From assembly GCA_012103505.1 (NCBI GenBank), contig WLWP01000001.1, forward strand, positions 62,001 through 126,000: a stretch of DNA of 64,000 bases. Reading direction: 5' to 3'. The notes under the pieces are model-generated. The model was not told the origin of the DNA. It searched no databases and saw nothing but the letters and a program-made list of their open reading frames with translations. A program made the position numbers and the translations under genes. Shown here in pieces: positions 1-9,132 of this stretch (position 1 is its first letter; the number at the start of each line of letters is the position of its first letter). This stretch comes from Pseudomonadales bacterium. GTDB lineage: Bacteria > Pseudomonadota > Gammaproteobacteria > Pseudomonadales > Azotimanducaceae.

Positions 1-1
1 T

Positions 2-421
2 GACGGCGTTTATGCCCTGTGTCCATACATTTCCGGTACCTACACCAAACCTCCATCAGAGCTTGCGTCCTTGGTTGAAAACAATACCTACATGTTGGAT
101 TGCGAAATGATGGGAAGTCTTGTGAAGGTCTATGACCCAGCTGGCGAGCACGCCAGCAATCCGCTTGCTTGGCCTTTGCAGGCATCGACGACAAGTCTCG
201 CAGGACTGCCACCACATATCATCTCGGTAAACGAGCTTGATCCGCTGCGTGATGAAGGGCTTGAGTACTATCGAAAGCTCGCCAACGCTGGGGTTTCCGC
301 TGTTGCCAGAACAGTGCATGGCACGCCACATGGAGGCGACATGGGTTTTGTCGATGTGGCACCTGAGATTACGGCTGAAACCGTTCGCTCGTTGCACGGC
401 TTTGCGAGCTCGTTGGGCTAA
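2..421 (+). CDS. alpha/beta hydrolase (HSL/acetyl-esterase-like), C-terminal part
   Basis: The reading frame is open from base 2, so the gene begins outside the window and only its last 139 codons are present. The visible part matches the C-terminal half of hormone-sensitive-lipase-type esterases: an NPLAWPL segment, then [18 protein letters not shown], which carries the acid of the catalytic triad, and a late HGTPHGGD segment that would supply the histidine. The GxSxG nucleophile motif must lie upstream of the window. The gene ends 26 bases before a thiolase-like gene on the same strand, so the two are probably cotranscribed. A role in ester hydrolysis is a family inference; the substrate is unknown. 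Confidence 0.75.
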   Translation, partial: DGVYALCPYISGTYTKPPSELASLVENNTYMLDCEMMGSLVKVYDPAGEHASNPLAWPLQASTTSLAGLPPHIISVNELDPLRDEGLEYYRKLANAGVSAVARTVHGTPHGGDMGFVDVAPEITAETVRSLHGFASSLG

Positions 422-447
422 CACCGTAGCATTAGAAGGAGAGTTGT

Positions 448-1647
448 ATGGGCTTGAGAGGAGACGCTGCGATCGTTGGTGTTGCAGATTACGAAAATGA
501 ACGGAAATACACAGGACCACGCGCATTTCAGATTGAACAGTTTGCAGACTTAACCCGCTTGGCGCTTGAGGATGCAGGTCTCAAGAAAAGTGATCTAGAT
601 GGAATTTGCTGCACATCAGTACGCGAGACGAGCATGTTTGCACCCGCGACGTTAGCGGAGTATCTGGGTCTGCACGTCAATTTCGCCGAGAGTGTCGATC
701 TGGGCGGGGCATCACCCGTCGGAATGATCTGGCGCGCTGCAGCAGCGATTGAGTTGGGAATATGTCAGGCAGTCGTTTGTGGTGCTCCAGCCCGCCCAAT
801 ACCATCCAACCCGACGCCGCATACGAAAGATTCCGGCCGTTTCTTTGGCTCAACGAGTCCGAACTGGGGTTCCCCCCAAGCGGAGTTTGATATTCCCTAC
901 GGGAATGTTGCGCAGAACGCGGGCTATGCGCTTATCGCACAGCGCTACGCTTCTGAGTATGGCTATGATGAGCGCGCGTTAGCCAAAATTGCAGCGGATC
1001 AGCGTACCAATGCCCAAGGCAATCCCAAGGCAACGTTCTTCGGCCAGCCCATCACAATCGATGATGTCATCGCAAGCCCGGTAATAGCGGATCCATTGCA
1101 TATTCTTGAAATAGTTATGCCGTGTGCAGGTGGCAGTGCTGTAATCGTTGCGAACAAGGCGCTCGCGGCCAAAAGCAAAAACCGACCGGTTTATGTGACT
1201 GGCTTCGGCGAACGATTGACCACCAAGTCGACGACCTATCAAGAAGATATGACCCAAACGCCTGTGGGACCTGCCTCGCAAAGCGCGTTCGCGATGTCAG
1301 GCAAAAAACCCAGCGAAGTCGATGTTGTTGAGCCATACGACTGTTACACGATCACCGTTCTCCTCACCCTTGAAGACTCTGGGTTCTGTGGCAAAGGGGA
1401 GGGGATGCAATTCGTGAACGAACACGACCTAACGTATAAGGGTGACTTTCCTGTGAACACCCACGGCGGCCAACTGGGCGCGGGTCAGGCTGGGCTCGCT
1501 GGGGGCATGTCTCAAGTGATTGAAGGTGCTCGGCAAATTATGGATAAGGCAGAAGCGCGCCAACTTTCAACCTGCGACACGGCGCTGGTGACCGGAACAG
1601 GTGGCATCATGAGTGAGCAGTCAGCGATTATTCTGGAGGGCGCGTAG
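448..1647 (+). CDS. thiolase-like protein (SCP-x/Ltp2-type), probable aldolase or degenerate thiolase
   Basis: 399 residues with a thiolase fold. ATG follows a good AAGGAGAG site. The C-terminal half has the family's VEPYDCYTI segment (near 295-302), SGFCGKGEG (311-319) and an NTHGG histidine near 339. The nucleophilic cysteine expected near residue 87 is absent (local sequence VDLGGASPVG), and the second active-site cysteine near 384 is replaced by threonine (VTGTGG). Thiolase-like proteins without these cysteines that pair with a DUF35 protein include the Ltp2-type retro-aldolases of steroid side-chain breakdown. The next gene is such a DUF35 protein and its GTG start shares a base with this stop codon, so a complex is likely. 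A conventional thiolase activity is unlikely. Confidence 0.85.
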   Translation: MGLRGDAAIVGVADYENERKYTGPRAFQIEQFADLTRLALEDAGLKKSDLDGICCTSVRETSMFAPATLAEYLGLHVNFAESVDLGGASPVGMIWRAAAAIELGICQAVVCGAPARPIPSNPTPHTKDSGRFFGSTSPNWGSPQAEFDIPYGNVAQNAGYALIAQRYASEYGYDERALAKIAADQRTNAQGNPKATFFGQPITIDDVIASPVIADPLHILEIVMPCAGGSAVIVANKALAAKSKNRPVYVTGFGERLTTKSTTYQEDMTQTPVGPASQSAFAMSGKKPSEVDVVEPYDCYTITVLLTLEDSGFCGKGEGMQFVNEHDLTYKGDFPVNTHGGQLGAGQAGLAGGMSQVIEGARQIMDKAEARQLSTCDTALVTGTGGIMSEQSAIILEGA

Positions 1648-2057
1648 TGAGTGACCAACTTGCACGGCCGATGCCAGTGCCAACGCCCATGTCTGAAACC
1701 TTCTGGCAGGGGCTGAACGACGAAAAGGTGTTATTGCAGCGATGTGACGACTGCAGTGCGTGGGTGTTCTATCCGCGATCCAACTGTTCCAATTGTCTAT
1801 CTCGGAACCTGACTTGGGAACGGGTTAGTGGTGAAGGGGAGATATACAGCTTTACCATTGCGCGTCGTCCGACCGCGCCCCACTTTGTAGGATTGGAACC
1901 GCAATTTATTGCGGTGATTGAACTGAGCGAAGGGGTGCGCGTGAACAGTGTGATCGTGAACGTAGAAGAGAGCGATCTGAAGGTAGGAATGAAAGTCCGT
2001 CCGGTGTTCGATGCAAGCCAAGGTGACCAGACTTTGCTGCATTTTGCGCCGGCCTAG
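1647..2057 (+). CDS. Zn-ribbon/OB-fold DUF35 protein, partner of the thiolase-like protein
   Basis: 136 residues. An N-terminal helix is followed by a rubredoxin-like zinc ribbon with C33, C36, C47 and C50, then an OB-fold segment (about 60-130) that includes GEIYSFTIARRP. All four zinc ligands are intact. DUF35 proteins bind thiolase-like enzymes and are thought to help bind acyl-CoA. The GTG start overlaps the last base of the thiolase-like gene's TAG, which implies translational coupling and a roughly equal supply of the two subunits. The gene ends head-to-tail with a minus-strand LysR gene, with 29 bases between and no clear terminator. Confidence 0.85.
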   Translation: MSDQLARPMPVPTPMSETFWQGLNDEKVLLQRCDDCSAWVFYPRSNCSNCLSRNLTWERVSGEGEIYSFTIARRPTAPHFVGLEPQFIAVIELSEGVRVNSVIVNVEESDLKVGMKVRPVFDASQGDQTLLHFAPA

Positions 2058-2086
2058 ATTCTAACGTCCCCCTCCACGCGAGATGG

Positions 2087-2968
2087 TTAGGTATTTGCCA
2101 GCCGCCGTGCAAAGCGTTCGGCAGCCGGAGATAGCCCACGAGACTTTTGCAGCGATTTGCGCCAGACGAGTCCAAGTCGTCGGGTGATCGTGAGACCGGC
2201 TACGTCGATCTGACGTACAAGCGCTTGATCCTGAACACCGAGTTTGGAAACAAAGGCTAGGGAGCCCGTGGTCGAAACCATTCGCAAAATGGCTGGAATG
2301 GACCGCAACTCCATAACGACGTTAATTTCGATGCCTGATTCCCGCAGGCTCGAATCCACAATCTGACGTATAGCACTGCCGCCTTCGAAACCGACAAAAT
2401 TTTGCCCGTCTAACAACTCAACGCCAACCGTGTCTGATAGTGCGATTGGATTGTCGCGTGCGGCGATCAGCACGATCTGATCGTCAACGAGAGGTCGTAC
2501 TTCTAAATCTGCAGTTCGCACCGGTAGGGTGACTAACCCGAGTTCGAGTCGGCCTGTCGAAACGTCGTTGGCGATCTCAGCTGAGCTCGCCTCTTTGACA
2601 TGAAAGTGCACGCCGGGAAAATCGCGCTGAAAGTGAGCGATAGCGTCGGGTAAGACAAAGGAAACGGCGGTCGCGCCGCCACCAATTCGAACGGTGCCAC
2701 CTTCGACACTTTGTAGACTCGCCACCTCAGCTTTCAAACTATCGTAGCGATCAATCAAGAGCCTCGCTTCTTGCTCGACGAGCACCCCGAGTTCCGTGAG
2801 TCGTGCGCCTTTACGGCTTCGACTAAAAAGCTCAACGCCAAATTCTTCCTCAATCTGTTGAATTCTACGAGTAAGGGCAGGTTGGGTGAGACCTAGCCGG
2901 TTTGCAGCTTCAGTGATTGCGCCTGCATCTGAGACGGCGACAAGGGAGCGAAGGCGGTCGAGGTCCAT
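2087..2968 (-). CDS. LysR-family transcriptional regulator
   Basis: 293 residues from the ATG of MDLDRLRSLVAV, which matches the usual LysR N-terminus; an in-frame ATG 27 codons upstream (3049) gives an extension not typical of the family. The winged helix-turn-helix spans about 15-60 (AGAITEAANRLGLTQPALTRR), and the effector-binding domain starts near 90 (GTVRIGGGATAVSFVLPDAI). It is divergent from acnB with about 240 bases between them, a region holding five 14-bp direct repeats. It may control acnB, itself, or the upstream thiolase-like operon; the ligand is unknown. It is the only recognisable transcription factor in the window. Confidence 0.88.
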   Translation of the reverse strand: MDLDRLRSLVAVSDAGAITEAANRLGLTQPALTRRIQQIEEEFGVELFSRSRKGARLTELGVLVEQEARLLIDRYDSLKAEVASLQSVEGGTVRIGGGATAVSFVLPDAIAHFQRDFPGVHFHVKEASSAEIANDVSTGRLELGLVTLPVRTADLEVRPLVDDQIVLIAARDNPIALSDTVGVELLDGQNFVGFEGGSAIRQIVDSSLRESGIEINVVMELRSIPAILRMVSTTGSLAFVSKLGVQDQALVRQIDVAGLTITRRLGLVWRKSLQKSRGLSPAAERFARRLANT

Positions 2969-3122
2969 AACTATGTTCTTTAAGGCGTTGTCCTGAACAT
3001 AACATAAAATATATCTATGTTTAGCATTAAAACTATCCATTTTACGCATGCAAACGAGACTGTTAAATTGGCGCCAAATTCAATCGCTGCGGCCCTGCTC
3101 GCACTCCACCTAGCAAACATCT

Positions 3123-3199
3123 AAATAGACCTAGACAAATAGACACAGACAAATAGACACAGACAAATAGACCTAGACAAATAGATACAGACAAATAGA
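3123..3199. repeat. five 14-bp tandem repeats upstream of acnB
   Basis: Five consecutive 14-bp units, TAGAC(A/C)(C)AGACAAA-like with small changes, begin at 3126, 3140, 3154, 3168 and 3182; a partial sixth (TAGAAG) follows. Units two and three are identical, and one and four are identical. They end about ten bases before the acnB ATG and include its leader up to the GGGAA ribosome-binding region. There are no spacers, so this is not CRISPR. The period is not a multiple of ten, so identical faces of the helix are not presented by successive units. Function is unknown: regulator binding, mRNA leader or slippage product. Confidence 0.85.
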
Positions 3200-3209
3200 A
3201 GGGAACACT

Positions 3210-5810
3210 ATGCTTGAAGAATATCGAGCCCACGCCGCTGAACGTGCCGCCATGGGCATTCCGCCACTGCCACTGACTGCTGACCAAGTCACCCAACTTA
3301 TTGATTTGCTTAAGAATCCCCCTTCTGGTGAAGACCAATTCTTGATAGATCTAATCACAGACCGGGTGCCACCTGGCGTGGATGATGCGGCCTATGTGAA
3401 AGCGGCATTCCTAGCCGATATCACCAAAGGTGACGCCGAATGTGGGCTAATCAGTAAAACCGCTGCGACTGAACTTTTAGGCACCATGCTCGGCGGCTAC
3501 AACATCATTCCGTTGGTGGAGCTTTTGGAAGACGATGAGCTTGCGGCATTGGCAGCTGAGCAGCTGAAAGGGACGTTGCTCATGTTTGATGCTTTCCACG
3601 ACGTGGCTGCGAAAGCTAAGGGCGGCAACGAACATGCGCAAGCCGTTATGCAGTCTTGGGCTGATGCGGAGTGGTTTCAGGCGAGAAAGGACGTACCCGA
3701 AGTAATTAAGCTAACCGTTTTTAAGGTCACGGGTGAGACGAACACTGATGATCTGTCTCCAGCGCAAGATGCTTGGTCTCGTCCAGACATTCCCCTGCAC
3801 TCGCTGGCTATGCTGAAAAACCCTCGCGAAGGCATCACCAATGCGATTGAGCAAATTGAAGCGTTAAAGAACAAAGGGAATCCGGTCGTCTATGTTGGTG
3901 ACGTGGTCGGAACCGGTTCTTCGCGCAAAAGTGCGACGAACTCAGTGCTCTGGACGATGGGTGACGACATTCCGCACGTTCCGAACAAGCGACAAGGTGG
4001 TGTTGTCCTCGGCGGAAAAATCGCACCGATTTTCTTTAACACCGTGGAAGACTCCGGCGCTCTGCCAATTGAGTGTTCTGTCGATAACATCGCCATGGGT
4101 GACACTATTGTTGTCAAACCTTATGAAGGTAGGGTTGAAAACGAAGCCGGTGACTTGATCAGTGAGTTTGAACTCAAGACCGAAGTGCTTTTGGACGAAA
4201 CAAAGGCAGGTGGTCGCATTCCGCTGATCATTGGTAGAAGCCTCACAGAAAGAGCACGCGAAACACTGGGGTTGGGTCCAACTGATGCCTTTAGGCGCCC
4301 TGAAAACCCGACTGAAACTACGGCTGGATTTACGCTCGCGCAGAAGATCGTTGGGCGAGCGTGTGGCATGCCTGAAGGTGAAGGTGTGCGGCCAGGTACA
4401 TATTGCGAGCCGCGGATGGGTACTGTTGGGTCCCAGGATACTACTGGGCCAATGACTCGCGACGAGCTGAAAGAGCTTGCTTGTCTTGGTTTTTCAGCAG
4501 ACCTCGTCATGCAGAGTTTTTGTCATACGGCGGCGTACCCAAAGCCAGTCGATATTGATACTCAGCACACACTGCCTGACTTTATCCAAAACCGAGGTGG
4601 CGTAGCTCTACGCCCAGGTGACGGTATTATCCACAGCTGGTTGAATCGCATGTTGTTGCCTGATCAAGTCGGCACGGGTGGAGATTCACACACGCGTTTC
4701 CCCTTGGGGATTTCATTTCCAGCAGGATCTGGCTTGGTCGCTTTTGGCGCAGCGCTGGGCGTCATTCCGCTCGATATGCCGGAATCAGTGTTGGTTCGTT
4801 TTACCGGCAAGAAACAGCCCGGCATCACGCTGCGGGATCTCGTAAATGCAGTTCCCTATGCAGCTTTACAACGTGGACTTCTGACGGTTGAGAAGCAAGG
4901 AAAGAAGAACGTATACAACGGTCGCATCCTCGAAATTGAAGGCCTGCCCGAAGATTTAACAGTTGAGCAAGCATTTGAGCTTTCGGACGCGTCGGCCGAG
5001 CGATCTGCCGGTGGCTGTACGATCAACTTGTCAGAGGCATCAGTAACCGAATACCTGCGCTCAAACGTAGTGATGTTGCGCTGGATGATCGCGAATGGAT
5101 ATGGGGACGTCCGCACGCTCGAACGCCGTGCTGTTGCTATGGAAGAGTGGCTCGCGAATCCCCAGCTGCTTCGGGCAGATGCGAATGCCGAGTATGCGGA
5201 AGTGATTGAAATCAACATGTCTGAGATCACAGAGCCGCTACTCGCGTGTCCTAATGATCCGGACGACGTGAAACCTTTGTCCGAAGTACAAGGTACGACA
5301 ATCGATGAAGTCTTCATCGGTTCCTGCATGACCAATATCGGACACTTCCGAGCAGCGGGTAAGTTGTTGGAAGCTGCGGGCGAAGTGATCCCCACACGTC
5401 TGTGGATTGCCCCACCGACAAAGATGGATGAAAGCCAGTTGATGGAAGAAGGTTATTTCAACATCTTTGCCCAAGCGGGTGCGCGCACGGAAATGCCTGG
5501 TTGTAGCCTGTGCATGGGTAACCAGGCGCGGATCCAACCGGGCTCAACCTGTGTCTCTACCTCGACTCGTAACTTCCCAAATCGGTTGGGCCAAGGGTCG
5601 AACGTCTACTTGGCGTCTGCTGAACTCGCGGCGATCGCGTCTGTGATGGGTAAGTTGCCAACAAAAGATGAGTATCTTGAGTTTGCCGCACGCATAGATT
5701 CCATGGGCTCGGAAATTTATAAGTACCTGAACTTTGACCAAGTGCCTGAGTTTCTAACGGCAGCGGAAGAGGGTCGATCACTCGCCAAAGAGATAGTCGT
5801 TCAAGCGTAG
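3210..5810 (+). CDS. acnB: aconitate hydratase B (bifunctional aconitase/2-methylisocitrate dehydratase)
   Basis: 866 residues, the usual length of AcnB. It isomerises citrate to isocitrate in the TCA cycle and in many bacteria also hydrates 2-methyl-cis-aconitate in the methylcitrate cycle. The N-terminal HEAT-like helical domain (about 1-160) begins [14 protein letters not shown]; the swivel domain follows (about 165-370), then the catalytic core. The [4Fe-4S] ligands are C706 ([12 protein letters not shown]) and C765 and C768 ([12 protein letters not shown]). The gene starts directly after a five-unit tandem repeat and is divergent from a LysR gene. No truncation is visible. Confidence 0.97.
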   Translation: MLEEYRAHAAERAAMGIPPLPLTADQVTQLIDLLKNPPSGEDQFLIDLITDRVPPGVDDAAYVKAAFLADITKGDAECGLISKTAATELLGTMLGGYNIIPLVELLEDDELAALAAEQLKGTLLMFDAFHDVAAKAKGGNEHAQAVMQSWADAEWFQARKDVPEVIKLTVFKVTGETNTDDLSPAQDAWSRPDIPLHSLAMLKNPREGITNAIEQIEALKNKGNPVVYVGDVVGTGSSRKSATNSVLWTMGDDIPHVPNKRQGGVVLGGKIAPIFFNTVEDSGALPIECSVDNIAMGDTIVVKPYEGRVENEAGDLISEFELKTEVLLDETKAGGRIPLIIGRSLTERARETLGLGPTDAFRRPENPTETTAGFTLAQKIVGRACGMPEGEGVRPGTYCEPRMGTVGSQDTTGPMTRDELKELACLGFSADLVMQSFCHTAAYPKPVDIDTQHTLPDFIQNRGGVALRPGDGIIHSWLNRMLLPDQVGTGGDSHTRFPLGISFPAGSGLVAFGAALGVIPLDMPESVLVRFTGKKQPGITLRDLVNAVPYAALQRGLLTVEKQGKKNVYNGRILEIEGLPEDLTVEQAFELSDASAERSAGGCTINLSEASVTEYLRSNVVMLRWMIANGYGDVRTLERRAVAMEEWLANPQLLRADANAEYAEVIEINMSEITEPLLACPNDPDDVKPLSEVQGTTIDEVFIGSCMTNIGHFRAAGKLLEAAGEVIPTRLWIAPPTKMDESQLMEEGYFNIFAQAGARTEMPGCSLCMGNQARIQPGSTCVSTSTRNFPNRLGQGSNVYLASAELAAIASVMGKLPTKDEYLEFAARIDSMGSEIYKYLNFDQVPEFLTAAEEGRSLAKEIVVQA

Positions 5811-5841
5811 CGGAAACTTTGGGCTTTCTAGAGGAACAGAG

Positions 5842-7509
5842 ATGACACAAGCAGATTTAGTGATTCGCAATGCGCGGATAGTAGATGGTACTGGTAGCTC
5901 TGAGCTGCAGGGGGATGTGGCGATAAGGGACGGCAAAATCTTGTCGTTAGGTAAGATTGATGTTGAAGCAAGTGAAGAGCTCGATGCTGCAGGCAAGGTC
6001 CTCGCACCTGGCTTTATTGATATACATACTCACTTTGACCCACAACTCTGCTGGGATGGGTTGGCAACACCTTCCCTTGAGCATGGCGTGACAACAGTTG
6101 TGATCGGCAACTGTTCTTTGAGCCTGGCGCCTGTTAGAGAGGGCGGCTCGGATAAGATCGTCAGTATGTTTGGTGTCATTGAAGATATTAAGAAACGTAC
6201 CTTTGATGAAGCCGTGCCATTCAGTTGGGAGACCTTTGAGGAATACTTAGACTTTATTCGCCCGACATTAGGTATCAACGTGGCTGCGTTGATTGGTCAC
6301 TCAGCGCTCCGTTACTACGTAATGGGCGCTGCAAGCCAGGAACGGGCTGCCACCCAGGATGAGATTGACGAGATGTGTCAACTTGTTGAGGAGGCAATGG
6401 CTGCGGGTGCCGCGGGTATCTCTTCGTCATATGTCGACATGGACGAGAATATGCATCCGGTACCCAGCCGGTTTGCAGAGTACGAGGAAAAAGAAGCGCT
6501 CGCCAAGGCGATGGCAAAAAGTGGTCGTGGTGTGTGGCAAGTTGTGCCTTATTTCCCAGACCCGAAACAACAACTAGAGAACATTGAGGAGCTTGGCGAT
6601 ATTAGTGTTGCGGCAGGAGTGCCGTGCTCGATTCAGCCCGTCTTATCCTCACCCACCTCACCGGTTGCTGAAGAAATCACACAAGCTTTAGAAGCGCAGC
6701 ATCAGCGCGGTGGCCGCGTTTATGGGCAAGTGATGCCGCGATGCTTCGATATGAATATGCGCTTGGCGGAAACCAGCATGTTGTTGTTTGCGCTGCCGAC
6801 ATGGAAAGGCATTATGGATTTGGCCCGACACGAAAGGCGCGCTAAGTTTGAAGATCCAGCCACTCGAGAAATTCTCGTGAAAGAAATGAAAGAGGCGCAA
6901 GGGATCAGCGGTGCCTTGCCATTCTTGCTCGTTGGCTCAGTAGAGTCAGAAGAGAACAAGCAGTATCAGGGACGCTCCTTGATGGAGATAGCTCAGGCAG
7001 AAGGCAAAGAGCTTGGTGAGGTCATCCTCGACCTATCGCTGCGAGATGATTTGAACACTGAGTTCAAGCTACAAAATGTGCTGAACGCTGACAAGGCATC
7101 GGTTGCGCAGCTCATAGAACATCCCCTACTGCACTTTGGCGCATCAGACGCTGGCGCTCACATCACCCAGTTTTGTGGCACTGGTGACACAACGCATATG
7201 TTGGAACACTTTGTTCGAGATACAGGACGATTGACCTTAGAGCGTGCCATACATCGTATGACTGGCGAGGTGGCGAACGATTGGGGTCTGGGGGACCGCG
7301 GCACGATAGAGCCGGGCAAAGCTGCGGATCTGGTACTTTTTGATCTAGACGAGCTTAAGTGTGGCGCCGAGGAGTTTGTTGACGACTTCCCTGGAGAGGC
7401 AAACCGCTATGTCCGCAGATCTGAAGGCTACAAAGCGGTGATTGTTAATGGTGAGATTGTTTATGACGGTCTTGGTTATACCGAGCAACGCCCGGGTCAA
7501 GTGGTATAG
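5842..7509 (+). CDS. N-acyl-D-amino-acid deacylase family amidohydrolase
   Basis: 555 residues, typical for the D-aminoacylase family. The N-terminal beta-sandwich strand leads into the metal-binding HTHFD motif (H62, H64) after APGFIDI, and the C-terminal part has HFGASDAGAH and the family tail ending RPGQVV. The ATG follows AGAGGAACAGAG, a fair ribosome-binding site. It lies 31 bases after acnB on the same strand. Members release D-amino acids or act on D-hydantoin-like substrates, and many relatives have unproven substrates. The last 65 bases overlap the end of the convergent TauD-type gene. Confidence 0.88.
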   Translation: MTQADLVIRNARIVDGTGSSELQGDVAIRDGKILSLGKIDVEASEELDAAGKVLAPGFIDIHTHFDPQLCWDGLATPSLEHGVTTVVIGNCSLSLAPVREGGSDKIVSMFGVIEDIKKRTFDEAVPFSWETFEEYLDFIRPTLGINVAALIGHSALRYYVMGAASQERAATQDEIDEMCQLVEEAMAAGAAGISSSYVDMDENMHPVPSRFAEYEEKEALAKAMAKSGRGVWQVVPYFPDPKQQLENIEELGDISVAAGVPCSIQPVLSSPTSPVAEEITQALEAQHQRGGRVYGQVMPRCFDMNMRLAETSMLLFALPTWKGIMDLARHERRAKFEDPATREILVKEMKEAQGISGALPFLLVGSVESEENKQYQGRSLMEIAQAEGKELGEVILDLSLRDDLNTEFKLQNVLNADKASVAQLIEHPLLHFGASDAGAHITQFCGTGDTTHMLEHFVRDTGRLTLERAIHRMTGEVANDWGLGDRGTIEPGKAADLVLFDLDELKCGAEEFVDDFPGEANRYVRRSEGYKAVIVNGEIVYDGLGYTEQRPGQVV

Positions 7510-8485
7510 CGCCACGCTTATCATCAAGAGTTGTGCCGCCAAACATGCGGTCTTGGGTTTCTGCCTTTAGTGCTTCCAGCTCCTCCTGAAGCGCTTGGCG
7601 ACCCGCTTCTGCCTTGGGGTCGTCGGGGTAGTAAGCCAACTCTGAGTCGGGATCGCCTGCCACGCGTGTGCCGGTAAGGACCCTCGGTTGATTGTAGTCG
7701 TAGGGTTTAGCTCGATGCAGGAGCGCTCGGTTGTCCCATATAAGAGTGTCGCCTGCGCTCCACTTATGTGTGTATACCCGAGCTTCGTCTGCAACCACGA
7801 ATTCAACCAACGATTTTAGTAAGGCTTGGCTTTCTTGGCGAGATATGCCGGGTACGCCAAACGCGTGACGCCCAACGAACACGTTCTTAACGCCCGTCTC
7901 TGGATGAACTTTGACCAATGGGCGTAAGTACGCTTCCCCATGATAGATGGTGCCTTCCTTCTGCGCTGGGAAGTCGCCGAGATCATTCGCTTGTGAAAAC
8001 TGAGTGGAGTGGTACGCCGCTAAGCTGGCAATCTTATCCTTAGTGGTGGCGTCTAAGGCTGCATAACCGGCTCGCATATCCGCAAGCTGAGTTTCGCCGC
8101 CCTCTGCGGGAACCGTGACCGCTGACAGCATTGCGCACTTACTGCTGATGGGCCAGTAAGTCGAATCCGTATGCCACGCTTCGTTGCCGACATTAGTCCG
8201 CATTCGTTGGGTCGTGAGCGGTATCACCTCACCGTAGCTACCGTCTTTGTGTTTTTCTTGATTAGCCATTGGCATGGCGCCAAATTCGAGCTTGCCGAAA
8301 CGTGAGCCGAAATCAATGTTCTCTTGGTCAGAGAGGTGCTGGTCAGGAAATACGAGGAAGCCGTACTCAAGGAAAGCGGTTTTGATGGTCGCGAACGAGT
8401 CGTCGTTCAACTCTGGCAGTTTGATGCCGCGAACTTCGGCGCCGAACGTCTTCCCGAGTACTGGGGTAATCGTGATATCAGACAT
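7445..8485 (-). CDS. TauD/TfdA-family Fe(II)/2-oxoglutarate dioxygenase
   Basis: 346 residues. The Fe(II)-binding facial triad is visible: H105 and D107 in HTDSTY, and a distal H257 in ALLHRAKPYD, followed by arginines (R268, R274) suited to 2-oxoglutarate binding. Start is an ATG after AAAGGAGACC. Relatives oxidise taurine, sulfonates, phenoxyacetates or quaternary amines; the substrate here is unknown. The final 21 codons run antisense over the end of the amidohydrolase gene, and the tail after about residue 320 looks longer than in most family members. A palindrome lies in the divergent upstream region. Confidence 0.88.
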   Translation of the reverse strand: MSDITITPVLGKTFGAEVRGIKLPELNDDSFATIKTAFLEYGFLVFPDQHLSDQENIDFGSRFGKLEFGAMPMANQEKHKDGSYGEVIPLTTQRMRTNVGNEAWHTDSTYWPISSKCAMLSAVTVPAEGGETQLADMRAGYAALDATTKDKIASLAAYHSTQFSQANDLGDFPAQKEGTIYHGEAYLRPLVKVHPETGVKNVFVGRHAFGVPGISRQESQALLKSLVEFVVADEARVYTHKWSAGDTLIWDNRALLHRAKPYDYNQPRVLTGTRVAGDPDSELAYYPDDPKAEAGRQALQEELEALKAETQDRMFGGTTLDDKRGAIPLDPGVARYNQDRHKQSHH

Positions 8486-8561
8486 AGATCGGTCTCCTTT
8501 GTCTGCGGTAGAGAGTACAACATTCCGTAGGAAAGTTGACCGGTAATTATGGCTAAATTGA

Positions 8562-8573
8562 CCAAACGTTTGG
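8562..8573. promoter_or_regulatory. 12-bp perfect palindrome, candidate operator
   Basis: CCAAACGTTTGG is a perfect palindrome in the 182-bp divergent region between the TauD-type gene and the DUF4389 gene, about 77 bases from the former start. It sits in an AT-rich stretch that also has a TTATAA box (8606-8611) with a possible -35 TTGTAA (8582-8587) facing the DUF4389 gene. A dimeric repressor such as a TetR or GntR protein is a plausible binder, but no such gene is adjacent. Confidence 0.4.
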
Positions 8574-8667
8574 ATGGTTGTTTGTAAGTTATTGATATTT
8601 AAAGGTTATAAAAGTGGCACCGATCTTGCTCTATAAGTATTGAAAGACAACTACATGGAATTTTTCG

Positions 8668-9132
8668 ATGCAAGATCAGACAAAAGCAAACCTAACCAAC
8701 GAGAGCATTTGGGTGCGGCTTATCTATATGGTGGTTCTAGGGATTGCCTACGCCGTCGCTGAAGCGGTGGTATTTGTCGTTGCGATATTTCAGTTTCTCG
8801 CTGCATTGATTACTGGTCAGGTCAACCGGCCGTTGCATGACTTTAGTGCGAATCTTGCGGTATACGTCCTTAAGATTGTGCAGTTTCAAACGTTCAATAC
8901 TGAAGAAAAACCGTTTCCATTTTCCGATTGGCCCGATGCGGAAGTTGGTGAGACGCCGTGGCGCAAGGATTACGAGGATTACGAGGAGGACGCTGAAACA
9001 GTCTCTGAAAATGCGTCTACTGATCAAGTCGCACCGGAAGCAGAAGTTGTGGAATCGGACCCGCCTACTAGCACTGAATCTAGTGCAGACGATTCAAATG
9101 AAAGTAAGCCCGCAGAAGACAAGCCGCTCTAA
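8668..9132 (+). CDS. DUF4389 membrane protein
   Basis: 154 residues. It matches DUF4389 proteins: the segment from about 13 to 85 has a transmembrane helix (IYMVVLGIAYAVAEAVVFVV, about 19-38), a second hydrophobic stretch, a conserved NRPLHDFSANLAVYV and a FPFSDWP motif near 87. The C-terminal 60 residues are very acidic (DYEDYEEDAETVSEN and similar) and probably disordered. Function is unknown in the family. Its stop overlaps the stop of the convergent PhyH gene by four bases. The ribosome-binding site is weak. Confidence 0.8.
   Translation: MQDQTKANLTNESIWVRLIYMVVLGIAYAVAEAVVFVVAIFQFLAALITGQVNRPLHDFSANLAVYVLKIVQFQTFNTEEKPFPFSDWPDAEVGETPWRKDYEDYEEDAETVSENASTDQVAPEAEVVESDPPTSTESSADDSNESKPAEDKPL

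Noticed and set aside
3123..3199. Possible CRISPR array
   Set aside because: Units are contiguous with no spacers, 14 bp long, and there are no cas genes in the window.
4121..5395. Minus-strand frames of 129 and 179 codons inside acnB
   Set aside because: Serine- and arginine-rich shadow frames of a conserved gene, with no ribosome-binding site or domain.
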